DNA of 64,000 nt from Haliea sp. (GTDB lineage Bacteria; Pseudomonadota; Gammaproteobacteria; Pseudomonadales; Halieaceae): assembly GCA_024642265.1 (NCBI GenBank), contig JAHEBL010000005.1, positions 1-64,000 of the forward strand, given 5' to 3'. The notes below the pieces were generated by a model. It was not told where the DNA came from, searched no databases, and saw nothing but the letters and a program-made list of their open reading frames with translations. The translations under genes were made by a program, and so were the position numbers. Each line of letters begins with the position of its first letter. The first letter of the stretch is position 1. Below are positions 36,060-44,576 of this stretch, in pieces.

Positions 36060-38558
36060 CTACTGGAAGTTGTAGCGAAACTCCATCCCGTACATGCGCG
36101 GCTCGTCGGTACGGCCATAGGACGGGGAACCATCGGAAAAGTCGGTGGCCAGCTGACCACCCAGCCCACCCGGATCCACTTCGTCAGGCTGCCAGTTGGT
36201 GGCATTGGTGATAAACGCCGCCACAGTCCAGTCCCGCTCCGGGGAGTTGTATGCCAGCCGCGCATTCAACTGTTCCCGGTTATCCGAGTCGGGACAGTTG
36301 TTGAAAGGCGCTTCGGTGAGATTCCCGGTGGCCGAGGGGTCACTGATCACCAGCTGCCCGTCCACCTTGGTCAGCCCGTACACATCGTTCGGGGCTCCCT
36401 GGGCCTTGTTGTTCACAACATAGACGCAACTGTCCCGGCTCAGTCCACCGGTATAATTGTAGGCCAGCGCGAGTACCACCTCGCCGCCGTTGTCAAAATC
36501 GAGACTGTAGTTGGCGCCCACAGTGAAGTTCGTGTCCGGGGATTCAGAGAAGGTCTGACCGGAGCGGTCCTTGATCACACAGACCCCGTCGATAACCTGC
36601 TTTTCATCCCGGCGCTTGTACTCGGCGTCCAGGTAGCCGGTATTGAAATACAATTCCAGCGAGGGCAGCGCCAGCCAGTTGACGTTCAGCTCGAAACCCT
36701 TGCCCTCTACATCCGAGGTCTCAAACAGGTAGGTGCCGACACTGGCGTCGGGCAGGCAGGCCGCATCAATAAATGCGAGGGACTGCAGGTTGTCATAGTC
36801 GTAGCTGAAAACGGCGGTGTTCACCCGCAGGGTGTTGTCCAGCCAGCTGGATTTCATGCCCACTTCGTAGTTGGAGACCTCTTCCGGGTCGAAGGGCGGC
36901 GCGAATATCTCTCCCGCGCTGTTGAAGCCGCCCGCCTTGTAGCCCTCGGTATAGGAGGCGTAGAGCATCACGTCCTCCTGCGCCTGCCATTCCAGCACCA
37001 CCCGCGGGGTGAGTTTGGACCAGTCCTTGTCAGACTGCAGGAACCCCAGGTTGCCATCAGGATCGTAGTTGCCGTTGCCGTCGAGTCGGGTCTCAGTGGT
37101 AAATGCAAATGCCACCACGTAGTCGTTGAACTTCACATAGCGACCGAACTTCTTGTCGTCATAGGTGTAGCGCAGACCGCCTGTGAGGGCGAGAGTATCG
37201 CTTATATCGTAGGTAACATCGGCAAAACCCGCATAGGATTTGTATTTCGCATTTATGCGAATCTCTTCGCGGTAGGCGATACCGTCATCGAGTGCCTGGG
37301 CGCCGCTGGTCACCGTACGCTGGTCGAACGGATCCGGAAAAACCGTAAACGCGAGGTCAATCGGAATACCCGGGGGCAACGCCTCGTAGGGAACGCCAAT
37401 CTCCGCCTCGGCGATCAGTTTGTCGAGTGACTGGGGTGTGAGGTGAATGCCGCTGGTCTGGCGCGCGTGCTCGTAATAGGCGTTCATGCCTGTCGTCCAG
37501 CGAAATCGGGAGCCCATTTCCCCGTCCAGCCTGAACTCCTGGCCAAACTGGTCATTCTTCTCCCGGTTCAGGTCGTTAAAGAAATAATACAACTCGGCCG
37601 AGCCGTCTTTCTCCTCGGGATTTTTGGAGTTGAAGTAGCGATAGGAGCTGATCGACGTCAGGGTGGCCCAGTCCATGTCGTAGGTCAGGTGCCATGAGGC
37701 GCCGTACAGATTGCGCTTTTCGGAGAGGTCGGAGTCGCTGGCCACCTTGTTGAAACCGGCCCCGTTGTCGCGTGGCCCCCACACGGCGCTGGAGCGCACC
37801 CGCGAGTCCTCGTCGGTCTGGTCGAATTCGAGTCGCAGTATGGTATCCAGCCGATCCGTGGGCAGCCAGCGCAGCTGGGTAACGATCGAGCGGTCTCCCT
37901 CCCGGGCCAGGTCATTGCCGTTATAGACGTTGTCGATCCAGCCATCGCGCTGGTTCCAGAGCATGCCGACGCGAAAATACAGATTGTCCGCCAGCGGCAC
38001 GTTGGCCACACCGTCGACCTGGTAACGATCGTAATTTCCCACCGTACCCCTGGCCCAACCGTACAATTCCTCATCCGGCTTGTTGCTTATGTACTGGATG
38101 GCGCCGGCGGCGGCATTGCGACCGAACAGGGTACCCTGGGGGCCGTTGAGAATTTCCACCCGCGCAAGGTCGTTGAAGGCCACCTTGGAACCGCCGGAGC
38201 GCCCGATATAAACACCGTCCTGGTAGACACCCACGGCCGGGTCGGCGCCGATACCGAAATCGTCGGTACCGATACCGCGGATAGCGTAATTGGGCTGGTT
38301 GGATGCCTTGGAAATCGACACGTTAGGGGTAAAGGTACCCAGGTCGCCAATGTCCTGGGCTGACAGGTTGGTGATTTCCTGGGCGCTGAAGGCCTCGACG
38401 GCTATCGGCACATCCTGCAGACCCTGTTCCCGCTTTTGCGCGGTTACAATGACTTCCTCGAGACCCTGGCTCCAGGTGGAGTGGCTGCTCCAGGCCAGGC
38501 TCGCGGTAAGGACAGCCTGGACTGAACGACGCATCAAGGTCGAGTGGATGTGCAACAT
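36060..38558 (-). CDS. TonB-dependent outer membrane receptor
   Basis: The 832-aa protein has a signal peptide, a TonB box-like EEVIVTAQKR, a plug domain (about 45-165, with PNYAIRGIGTDDFGIG and PQGTLFGRNAAAGAI) and a 22-strand-type barrel. It belongs to the broad group found in marine and sphingomonad-like bacteria for uptake of large or hydrophobic molecules; the substrate is not readable. The N-terminus may start at the second Met (38534). No ECF sigma or anti-sigma genes are nearby; a dyad at 38602-38618 may be an operator. Confidence 0.93.
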   Translation of the reverse strand: MLHIHSTLMRRSVQAVLTASLAWSSHSTWSQGLEEVIVTAQKREQGLQDVPIAVEAFSAQEITNLSAQDIGDLGTFTPNVSISKASNQPNYAIRGIGTDDFGIGADPAVGVYQDGVYIGRSGGSKVAFNDLARVEILNGPQGTLFGRNAAAGAIQYISNKPDEELYGWARGTVGNYDRYQVDGVANVPLADNLYFRVGMLWNQRDGWIDNVYNGNDLAREGDRSIVTQLRWLPTDRLDTILRLEFDQTDEDSRVRSSAVWGPRDNGAGFNKVASDSDLSEKRNLYGASWHLTYDMDWATLTSISSYRYFNSKNPEEKDGSAELYYFFNDLNREKNDQFGQEFRLDGEMGSRFRWTTGMNAYYEHARQTSGIHLTPQSLDKLIAEAEIGVPYEALPPGIPIDLAFTVFPDPFDQRTVTSGAQALDDGIAYREEIRINAKYKSYAGFADVTYDISDTLALTGGLRYTYDDKKFGRYVKFNDYVVAFAFTTETRLDGNGNYDPDGNLGFLQSDKDWSKLTPRVVLEWQAQEDVMLYASYTEGYKAGGFNSAGEIFAPPFDPEEVSNYEVGMKSSWLDNTLRVNTAVFSYDYDNLQSLAFIDAACLPDASVGTYLFETSDVEGKGFELNVNWLALPSLELYFNTGYLDAEYKRRDEKQVIDGVCVIKDRSGQTFSESPDTNFTVGANYSLDFDNGGEVVLALAYNYTGGLSRDSCVYVVNNKAQGAPNDVYGLTKVDGQLVISDPSATGNLTEAPFNNCPDSDNREQLNARLAYNSPERDWTVAAFITNATNWQPDEVDPGGLGGQLATDFSDGSPSYGRTDEPRMYGMEFRYNFQ

Positions 38559-38601
38559 GGCGGCCCCCGGGCAGTGTGCTGATGAACGTTATTAGTATTG
38601 A

Positions 38602-38618
38602 GCGAAGCACTGCTTTGC
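38602..38618. promoter_or_regulatory. Inverted repeat upstream of the TonB-dependent receptor gene
   Basis: GCGAAGCA and TGCTTTGC form an 8-bp dyad (one mismatch) around a single base, 44 bases before the receptor ATG. It is operator-like in size and place. On the receptor transcript it has no U-tract, so it is not its terminator. Confidence 0.35.
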
Positions 38619-38703
38619 TTTTATTTCAGCCCAATATGCCCGAACCCCGGCTTCGGGACAATAGCCGGACAAGGCCTTCCCCACAGCCGCTGCAGCGCGC
38701 TGT

Positions 38704-39384
38704 TCAGCCGGCGGCCAACTCCACAGTCTCTCCCACTCCCTCCAGCAGCTGCGGGGCCTTGTTGCGTGCATTGCCTATTGCAGGGGGCAGGGCCTGCAGG
38801 CGCAGGGGTAGCTTCAAGCCTGGGCGAAACAGGGAGTCAGCCGGATCTATGGTATGGCTGCAGTCCAGCCAGCGATCGTACTCATCGGGCCCCAGTATCA
38901 GGGGCATGCGGCGATGCCAGGGTTCGAAGGCCGGCGCTGCCGCGGTGGTGACCAGGGTGCATGACAGCAAGGGCTCGTCCCCACCCTCCCAAACATCCCA
39001 GAGGGCCGCCACCGCCAGCGCCTCCTGCTCAGTGGTGATAAGCCAGGGTTGCTTCGCAGCGCCCTGCTGGCGCCACTCGATGAAACTGCTCATCGGCACA
39101 ATCCCACGCTGACAACTGAAGGGGTAGCGGAAGGCCCGACTGCTGCCGAGTGTCTCGCTGCGGGCGTTGAACATGGCATATTTCTGGTCGACCGCCTTCG
39201 CCCAGGAGGGCGTCAGCCACCAGCGCGCAGGCCCCGCCTGACGTTGCCCGCCCGACTCACGCACCAGGTACACTGGCTCGGTGGGCGCCAGGTTCACCGC
39301 CGGGGGGAGCTTGAGGTCAACGCCCAGCTCCTGCAGCAACCGGCGCAGGCCGGGGTTGTCGATCACGTTGAAACGGCCGCACAT
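38704..39384 (-). CDS. SOS response-associated peptidase family protein (SRAP/YedK)
   Basis: The 226-aa protein starts MCGRFNVID. After Met removal, Cys2 is the catalytic residue that crosslinks to abasic sites in single-stranded DNA, protecting them. Family blocks NLAPTEPVYLV, ARWWLTPSWAK, NARSETL, QRGIVPMSSFIEW and the final His-containing HRRMPLIL are visible. The open frame extends 55 codons upstream, but the Cys at position 2 fixes the start. I saw no LexA-like box nearby. It appears unrelated to the catabolic genes around it. Confidence 0.93.
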   Translation of the reverse strand: MCGRFNVIDNPGLRRLLQELGVDLKLPPAVNLAPTEPVYLVRESGGQRQAGPARWWLTPSWAKAVDQKYAMFNARSETLGSSRAFRYPFSCQRGIVPMSSFIEWRQQGAAKQPWLITTEQEALAVAALWDVWEGGDEPLLSCTLVTTAAAPAFEPWHRRMPLILGPDEYDRWLDCSHTIDPADSLFRPGLKLPLRLQALPPAIGNARNKAPQLLEGVGETVELAAG

Positions 39385-39596
39385 AATGGCATACCTCCCT
39401 GCCTGGATTCTGGCATTGCACAGCAACGAGCACGGGATTTGCAGCGCGCCCCAGGGCGAGCAGGCATCAACCGAGGTCTGCCATGGTAAACCCGTTGCCG
39501 CCACGGGCCCATAGCGACGGACCGCAAGCGGGGCTTTCCTTGCCTGCATCTGCCAGCCGATAGTAACCTGTGCGCCGCCCTACCCCGGAGATCATC

Positions 39597-40055
39597 ATGA
39601 GTGACAAACCCCTGGCGCCCGCCATCGACGGCTGGCACACCATGGCAGAAAAGCCCCACCTCATCGGCAGCCAGTGTACCCACTGCGACACGTATTTTTT
39701 CCCGCCACAGGATCAGTACTGCCGCAACCCGGGTTGCGACAGTACGGATTTTCGTGAGGTTGAACTGAGCAGGACGGGACATATCTGGAGTTACACCAAC
39801 GCCTGCTACAAACCGCCGGCGCCGTTTGTGGCCGCGGATCCCTTCGAACCCTACGCCATTGCCGGGGTGCAACTGGAGAAGGAGCAAATGGTCGTGCTCG
39901 GCCAGGTGGTAAAGGGGGTATCGGTAGAGGACCTGAAGGTCGGCATGCCCATGGAACTGGTGCTGGAGACACTGCACGAGACCGAAGAGGACATCAAGGT
40001 GACCTGGAAGTGGCGGCCGCTGGCTGCCAATGCAAATAACGAAAGCGGAGCGTAG
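39597..40055 (+). CDS. DUF35 zinc-ribbon/OB-fold protein (thiolase partner)
   Basis: The 152-aa protein has an N-terminal Cys4 zinc ribbon (Cys27, Cys30, Cys42, Cys47) and a C-terminal OB fold, the DUF35 (ChsH2 C-terminal/BbsA) architecture. Such proteins form complexes with thiolase-like enzymes, as in steroid side-chain aldolase (Ltp2-ChsH2) and benzylsuccinate thiolase (BbsA-BbsB). It lies 5 bases upstream of the thiolase gene, which supports a complex. The ATG at 39597 gives the family start SDKPLAPAIDGWH. Confidence 0.88.
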   Translation: MSDKPLAPAIDGWHTMAEKPHLIGSQCTHCDTYFFPPQDQYCRNPGCDSTDFREVELSRTGHIWSYTNACYKPPAPFVAADPFEPYAIAGVQLEKEQMVVLGQVVKGVSVEDLKVGMPMELVLETLHETEEDIKVTWKWRPLAANANNESGA

Positions 40056-40060
40056 ACCCC

Positions 40061-41248
40061 ATGGCCAATGAAATTGCGATTATCGGGGCCGGCATGCACC
40101 CCTGGGGCAAGTGGGGGCACAATTTCGTGCAGTACGGCGTGGCCGCCGCCCGCGAGGCCCTGGCGGACGCCGGCGTGCCCTGGCGAGACATTCGCTTTGT
40201 TTCCGGCGGCGCCACCGTACGCTGCGGCTATCCGGGTTATGTCGCCGGCGCCACCTTTGCCCAGGCCCTGGGCTGGCAGGGAGCAGAGGTCAATACCTCC
40301 TACGCCGCATGCGCCTCGGGATCGCAGGCCCTGGCGGCCGCCCGCAACAAAATCCTCGCGGGCGAATGTGAAGTCGCGCTGGTGGTGGGAGCAGATACCA
40401 CACCCAAGGGCTTTCTCGCCCCGGCCGGAGGCTACCGCCCGGAAGACCCCGATTGGGTGCGCTTTTACCTTGGCATCACCAACCCGACCTACTTCGCCCT
40501 GTACGCCAGGCGGCGCATGGACCTGTATGGCGACACCCTCGAGGACTTCGCCGCGGTCAAGGTGAAAAACTCCCGGATCGGCGCGAAGAACCCGCGCGCC
40601 CGCTACCGCAAATGCTTTACCGCGGAGGATGTCGCCGCGTCCGCCATGGTGGCAGACCCCCTGCGCCTGATGGATATCTGTGCCACCAGTGATGGCGGCG
40701 CAGCCCTGATCGTGTGCAGCCTCGATTACGCGCGCAGGATCGGCAAGGGCGACGCGCCGCGGGTGGCGGCCATCTCCACCGTCACGCCCACGTTTGCCAG
40801 TGGGGTGGTCGAAATGCCGGATATAGCCACCGACTCGGCCGCCGCCGCCGGCGTGGAAGCGCTCAGCTACCGCTCCTCGATCCCGCTCAAGGCCTATGAA
40901 GAGGCCGGCATCGATCCCGGCGATGTCAGCCTCGCGGAGGTGTACGACCTGTCGACCGCGCTGGAACTGGACTGGATCGAGGACCTGCAGCTTGCCCCCA
41001 GGGGCGAGGCGGCAGCTCTGCTGCGCAGTGGTGACACCGCGCTGGGCGGCAGGATCCCGGTCAACGTATCCGGCGGCCTGGCCTGCTTCGGCGAGGCGGT
41101 ACCGGCCCAGGCCATCGCCCAGGTCTGTGAACTCACCTGGCAACTGCGCGGGGAGGCGGGCGACCGCCAGGTCAGGGGCGCGAAAGTCGGCATCACCGCC
41201 AACCAGGGCCTGTTTGGCCACGGCAGCTCGGTGATCGTGAAAAAATAG
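40061..41248 (+). CDS. Thiolase-like protein (lipid-transfer/Ltp2 type, non-canonical)
   Basis: The 395-aa protein has the thiolase fold, with the first active-site Cys84 in AACASGSQAL and a nucleophile loop. The second thiolase motif (GHPxGATG) is altered to FGEAVPAQAI, and the terminal CxG motif is replaced by GLFGHGSSVIV. These changes resemble the SCP-x/Ltp2 group that carries out retro-aldol cleavage of CoA-linked side chains. Paired with the DUF35 gene, it may be a side-chain aldolase or a thiolase for a bulky acyl-CoA. Function is inferred. Confidence 0.85.
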   Translation: MANEIAIIGAGMHPWGKWGHNFVQYGVAAAREALADAGVPWRDIRFVSGGATVRCGYPGYVAGATFAQALGWQGAEVNTSYAACASGSQALAAARNKILAGECEVALVVGADTTPKGFLAPAGGYRPEDPDWVRFYLGITNPTYFALYARRRMDLYGDTLEDFAAVKVKNSRIGAKNPRARYRKCFTAEDVAASAMVADPLRLMDICATSDGGAALIVCSLDYARRIGKGDAPRVAAISTVTPTFASGVVEMPDIATDSAAAAGVEALSYRSSIPLKAYEEAGIDPGDVSLAEVYDLSTALELDWIEDLQLAPRGEAAALLRSGDTALGGRIPVNVSGGLACFGEAVPAQAIAQVCELTWQLRGEAGDRQVRGAKVGITANQGLFGHGSSVIVKK

Positions 41249-41256
41249 GGCGGGTA

Positions 41257-41703
41257 CTATTGCGCGGCTGGCGCGGCCGAGCCGCGCACCGAGATGCTCT
41301 GCAGGTAGGCAACCAGGTCTGCCCGCTGGCCGTCGTCCGGCACGCCCGCACTCATCATGGTGGTACCGGGCAGCGCTGCCATGGGGTCTTCCAGCCAGGC
41401 GTAGAGCAACTGCGGGGTCCACACGAACCCGGCGGACTGCATAGGCCCGGAGTAATAGTCGAAACCCGCCTGCTGCCCCGCAACCTTGCCGAAAATACGG
41501 TACAGGTTGGGGCCGTTACCGTGTCCCGCCTCCGCCTCGGTAAAATGACAGGTGCGACAGGGGGCGAATACCAGCCTGCCGCGTGCCGGATCGCCCTGCA
41601 CCAGTGACAGCTCCTCGACCGGTTCGGGCTGCTCCTGGCCATGCGCGACCGCTACCAGCACCAGCAGGCCAAGGCCCAGCAGGCGAGCCAGCGCAAGCTT
41701 CAC
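41257..41703 (-). CDS. Periplasmic cytochrome c
   Basis: The 148-aa product has a signal peptide (cleavage near VAHGQ) and one class I heme site, CRTCH (Cys49, Cys52, His53), with a likely distal Met in TTMMSAGVPDD. The layout NGPNLYRIFGKVAGQQAGFDYYS is typical of small monoheme cytochromes of the c2/c550 kind. It starts with GTG, overlapping the stop of the flavoprotein gene by 4 bases (GTGA), so it is most likely the electron acceptor of that flavoprotein. Confidence 0.9.
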   Translation of the reverse strand: MKLALARLLGLGLLVLVAVAHGQEQPEPVEELSLVQGDPARGRLVFAPCRTCHFTEAEAGHGNGPNLYRIFGKVAGQQAGFDYYSGPMQSAGFVWTPQLLYAWLEDPMAALPGTTMMSAGVPDDGQRADLVAYLQSISVRGSAAPAAQ

Positions 41704-43235
41704 GCGGCGCCGCCCCTCTGCGCTGCCGCCACCCCCGCCCGACGTCCGAAAAAAGTGGCGTCGCCCACCGAGAGGCCACTGGCGATGTAGGGCGCTCCCG
41801 GCAGGCCGGAGCTGGTGCGCCCCGCGGCGTACAGGCCGGGTATCACTTCGCCGAAACTGTTGAAAACCTCGCCATTGACGCCGGTTTGCAGACCGCCGAA
41901 GGTATGGGCGGGACAGAACGCCTTGTCCACCGCCAGGTCCCAGGCCCGATAGGGCGGGCCCTGCAGTGGCCGCAATTCGGGGGGGCGCTTGTGAAACAGC
42001 GGATCATCGCCATTGGCCGCATGGCGATTGTAATAGGCGACGGTATCCTGCAGGGCCCCCTTTGGAAAACCGAGCTGGTCCGCCAGATCACCGATGGTGT
42101 TGGCCTGGGCAACCTGCAGGAAATTATCCTGCAGTGCGGGCGGGTCAGCGCGCCGGTCGGTGATCAGCCACGCCCGGCCCTGCTGGTGAAACGCTATCGC
42201 ATCACCGAGCACACCGTAATAAGTGTCCTCCGCGACGAAACGCTGGGCTGAAGCGTTGACCACGATACCCGACAGTACCGACTGCGGCGGATAGAGCGGC
42301 ACTATGGCGAATCCCTGGTGCATGCGCAGTGCGGCGGCGCCGACGCCAATACCCATATTGATGCCCATGCCCTGATCACCGACGTTGCCCCAGGGTACCG
42401 AGCAGTCATACAGCTCCGGCGCGTAATTGCGCACCATGTCCCGGTTGTGAATAAACCCGCCGCTGGCCAGCACCACGCCACGGTACGCCCTGATGGTCCG
42501 GGTCTCACCCGCCATACTGACCTGCATACCGATGACACGTCCCTCTCCGGTCACGATCAGCCGCTGCCCCGAAACCTCCGCCTGCAATCGCACCCCCAGC
42601 GCGGTAGCCTGCGCCAGCAGAGCTTCCATCAGCACCCGGCCGCCGGTCATGCCGGTCGCGACCGGCACATGGCCGCGGGGGGCGGGTACCGCCAGCTCCC
42701 GGGCAGGCCAGGCCTGTTCACAACCAGAGAAATACAGGGACTCACCCGCCTGGGGCACTATCATGCCAGGCGACATCTGCTGACTGTAGGGCACGCCCTG
42801 TTCCACCAGCCAGTCGAAGTGAGCGCTGCTCTGCTCACAGTAAAGCTGAATCTTGTCCAGCGGCGGGTGCTTGCCGCCGGCTGCGGAGATAAAGTTGAAC
42901 ATGTTCTCGACGCTGTCCTCTACCCCCAGCGCCCGCTGCAGCGCGGTGCCGCCACCGGCATAGACCACCCCTGCGGACATGGCCGAGGAGCCGCCGAAGC
43001 GCGGCAGCGACTCGATCAGCAGTACATTGGCGCCGGCCCTGCTCGCCTCTATAGCAGCGCAGGTGCCGGCAGCGCCGGAACCCGCCACCAGCACATCCGC
43101 ATAGATGTCCCAGGATGAAACGCGGCTGGCCGGCAATGCCCCGGCCCCTGCCGCTATGGTGCTGGCAGCGGCCGCGCCCATCCCCGCCAGCAGATCCCTG
43201 CGGCGCAGGCCCGGTTGCCCGCCCGGGTCAGTCAC
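41700..43235 (-). CDS. Tat-exported FAD-dependent dehydrogenase (FAD_binding_2 type)
   Basis: The 511-aa protein has a twin-arginine signal (RRRDLLAG, residues 11-18, then a hydrophobic stretch), a Rossmann FAD motif GSGAAG (52-57) and the fumarate reductase/3-ketosteroid dehydrogenase-family layout, with VVLASGGFIHNRDMV in the middle and GLYAAGRTSSGLPG near the end. Tat export implies that it folds with FAD and works in the periplasm. With the coupled cytochrome c it forms a likely flavocytochrome. The substrate is unknown; a ring dehydrogenation on a steroid-like compound is one possibility. The start is GTG. Confidence 0.86.
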   Translation of the reverse strand: MTDPGGQPGLRRRDLLAGMGAAAASTIAAGAGALPASRVSSWDIYADVLVAGSGAAGTCAAIEASRAGANVLLIESLPRFGGSSAMSAGVVYAGGGTALQRALGVEDSVENMFNFISAAGGKHPPLDKIQLYCEQSSAHFDWLVEQGVPYSQQMSPGMIVPQAGESLYFSGCEQAWPARELAVPAPRGHVPVATGMTGGRVLMEALLAQATALGVRLQAEVSGQRLIVTGEGRVIGMQVSMAGETRTIRAYRGVVLASGGFIHNRDMVRNYAPELYDCSVPWGNVGDQGMGINMGIGVGAAALRMHQGFAIVPLYPPQSVLSGIVVNASAQRFVAEDTYYGVLGDAIAFHQQGRAWLITDRRADPPALQDNFLQVAQANTIGDLADQLGFPKGALQDTVAYYNRHAANGDDPLFHKRPPELRPLQGPPYRAWDLAVDKAFCPAHTFGGLQTGVNGEVFNSFGEVIPGLYAAGRTSSGLPGAPYIASGLSVGDATFFGRRAGVAAAQRGGAA

Positions 43236-43247
43236 GGCTCGAGGCCA

Positions 43248-43940
43248 TCAGCACTGCCGCTGGTATTCAAGCTGGCCGTCGATCATATACGTCCGGTGGC
43301 GCGGGCCATCGGCGTCCAGGTTTTCGTCGACGTAACCGGCATCGCCCTCGTAGAGAAAGCAGATACCGTCCTCGACAAAAACCATGCGCGGGGCATAGTG
43401 GATTGCCTCCCGGGCGACAATGCGCTCCCGGGCCTCACAGCAGCTTGGGCAGTCGGAGAGTTCAACCAGGCTGACAAAAGTCGGTGGCATCAGGCGGAAC
43501 GGGTGCTCCGGGTCGGCCAGTTCGGCAAAGGCCTGCTGCGGACTCACCCAGCGATGACTGGCAATTTCACCGCCGTCGACCGTCACCTCCTGCCCGTCTT
43601 CCAGTACCCCGAGGAAGAACCAGGTGGCAAAACGCCGCCTTGCGCCCTCGGGGGTAGTCCAGTGTGATAGATAAGCCAGCTGGTCGCTGCTGATTTCCAG
43701 CCCCGCCTCCTCGCGCGTTTCCCGGATCGCCGCATTGACTGCGGCGACATACTCGTCCCGATCGGCAGGGTAATCGCCCTCATCCACCCGGCCTCCGGGG
43801 AATACCCACATGCCTCCCATGTGGGCGACCGCCTTGCTGCGCTGCACCAGCAGGGTCTCCAGACCCCGTTCACCATCGCGCACCAGCACCACGGTTGCGG
43901 CGGGATGGACCGGCTCGACTGTGTCACTCATTTCCAGCAT
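43248..43940 (-). CDS. Nudix hydrolase
   Basis: The 230-aa protein has a Nudix box ending RETREEAG (residues 73-80) after WVFPGGRVDEGD. The insertion-bearing box and overall length resemble the NUDT7/8/19 group, some of which hydrolyse CoA or acyl-CoA. That would fit the acyl-CoA metabolism of its neighbours, but this is inference. Met1 or Met4 (43931) may be the start. It lies 12 bases downstream of nothing on its strand except the MaoC gene (18 bases before), so maoC-nudix-flavoprotein-cytochrome may be one operon. Confidence 0.87.
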   Translation of the reverse strand: MLEMSDTVEPVHPAATVVLVRDGERGLETLLVQRSKAVAHMGGMWVFPGGRVDEGDYPADRDEYVAAVNAAIRETREEAGLEISSDQLAYLSHWTTPEGARRRFATWFFLGVLEDGQEVTVDGGEIASHRWVSPQQAFAELADPEHPFRLMPPTFVSLVELSDCPSCCEARERIVAREAIHYAPRMVFVEDGICFLYEGDAGYVDENLDADGPRHRTYMIDGQLEYQRQC

Positions 43941-43958
43941 AGGCGCGGCCCGGACCCG

Positions 43959-44414
43959 TCAGGGAAAAAATCGGCTGATGGTATCGATCACACAGGCCGG
44001 GCGCTCACTGCCCTCGATCTCGATAGTCATGCGCACAACCACCTGCACCCCGCCCTTGACCTCCTCGGCGCTGATTACCTCGCCGCCACCCCGAACCCGG
44101 CTGCCCACCGGCACCGGTGCCGGAAAGCGAACTTTTTCGCAGCCGTAGTTGACTCCCATGGACACGTTGTCCACCTGCATGATTTCCGGCAGGAACTGAT
44201 TGGCCAGTGACAGGGTCAGGTAGCCGTGTGCGATGGTTTTGCCAAAGGGACCCTGCGCCGCGCGCTCCGGGTCCACGTGAATCCACTGGTGGTCGCCAGT
44301 GGCATCGGCAAAGAGGTCTATGCGGCGCTGGTCTATCTCAAGCCATTCGCTGTAGCCCAAATGGGTACCCGGGGCGTCCAGCAATGCCGAGGGATTATTG
44401 AATACGGTTGTCAA
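43959..44414 (-). CDS. MaoC-family (R)-enoyl-CoA hydratase
   Basis: The 151-aa protein has the hot-dog fold hydratase motif: FADATGDHQWIHVDPERA (Asp and His catalytic pair) and FGKTIAHGYLTLSL. It hydrates 2-enoyl-CoA to (R)-3-hydroxyacyl-CoA, as in beta-oxidation branches, PHA supply or steroid side-chain breakdown. The start is TTG at 44414, with GAGAGG 5 bases upstream; no ATG lies near the conserved N-terminus (TTVFNNPSALLDAPG). It is the first gene of the leftward set that ends with the cytochrome. Confidence 0.9.
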   Translation of the reverse strand: MTTVFNNPSALLDAPGTHLGYSEWLEIDQRRIDLFADATGDHQWIHVDPERAAQGPFGKTIAHGYLTLSLANQFLPEIMQVDNVSMGVNYGCEKVRFPAPVPVGSRVRGGGEVISAEEVKGGVQVVVRMTIEIEGSERPACVIDTISRFFP

Positions 44415-44515
44415 TGCGGCCTCTCAAACTGTTGCAACACAGCGCAGACTATACCACTCCCGCGCCGGTTCATTCATCAGTGCGAGGCTAACTTTGCCAC
44501 TAAATGCATCGCGCG

Positions 44516-44567
44516 TTGGCAAGCGAAACGTACTTGGCTATAGTTGTGCTCCTCGCAAATCAGGAGC
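44516..44567 (+). promoter_or_regulatory. mscS-type gene promoter and Shine-Dalgarno hairpin
   Basis: TTGGCA (44516-44521), a 17-bp spacer and TATAGT (44539-44544) make a near-consensus sigma-70 promoter. The expected transcript start (about 44551) lies at the edge of a perfect 6-bp inverted repeat GCTCCT/AGGAGC (44548-44553 and 44562-44567) that contains the Shine-Dalgarno AGGAG of the channel gene. If transcription starts at or before 44548, the ribosome-binding site would be masked. Confidence 0.68.
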
Positions 44568-44576
44568 AATAAACGG

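Noticed and set aside
35910-37430. Open frame of 506 codons on the plus strand opposite the TonB-dependent receptor
   Set aside because: The receptor is supported by signal peptide, plug and barrel; the opposing frame has no start signal or known fold.
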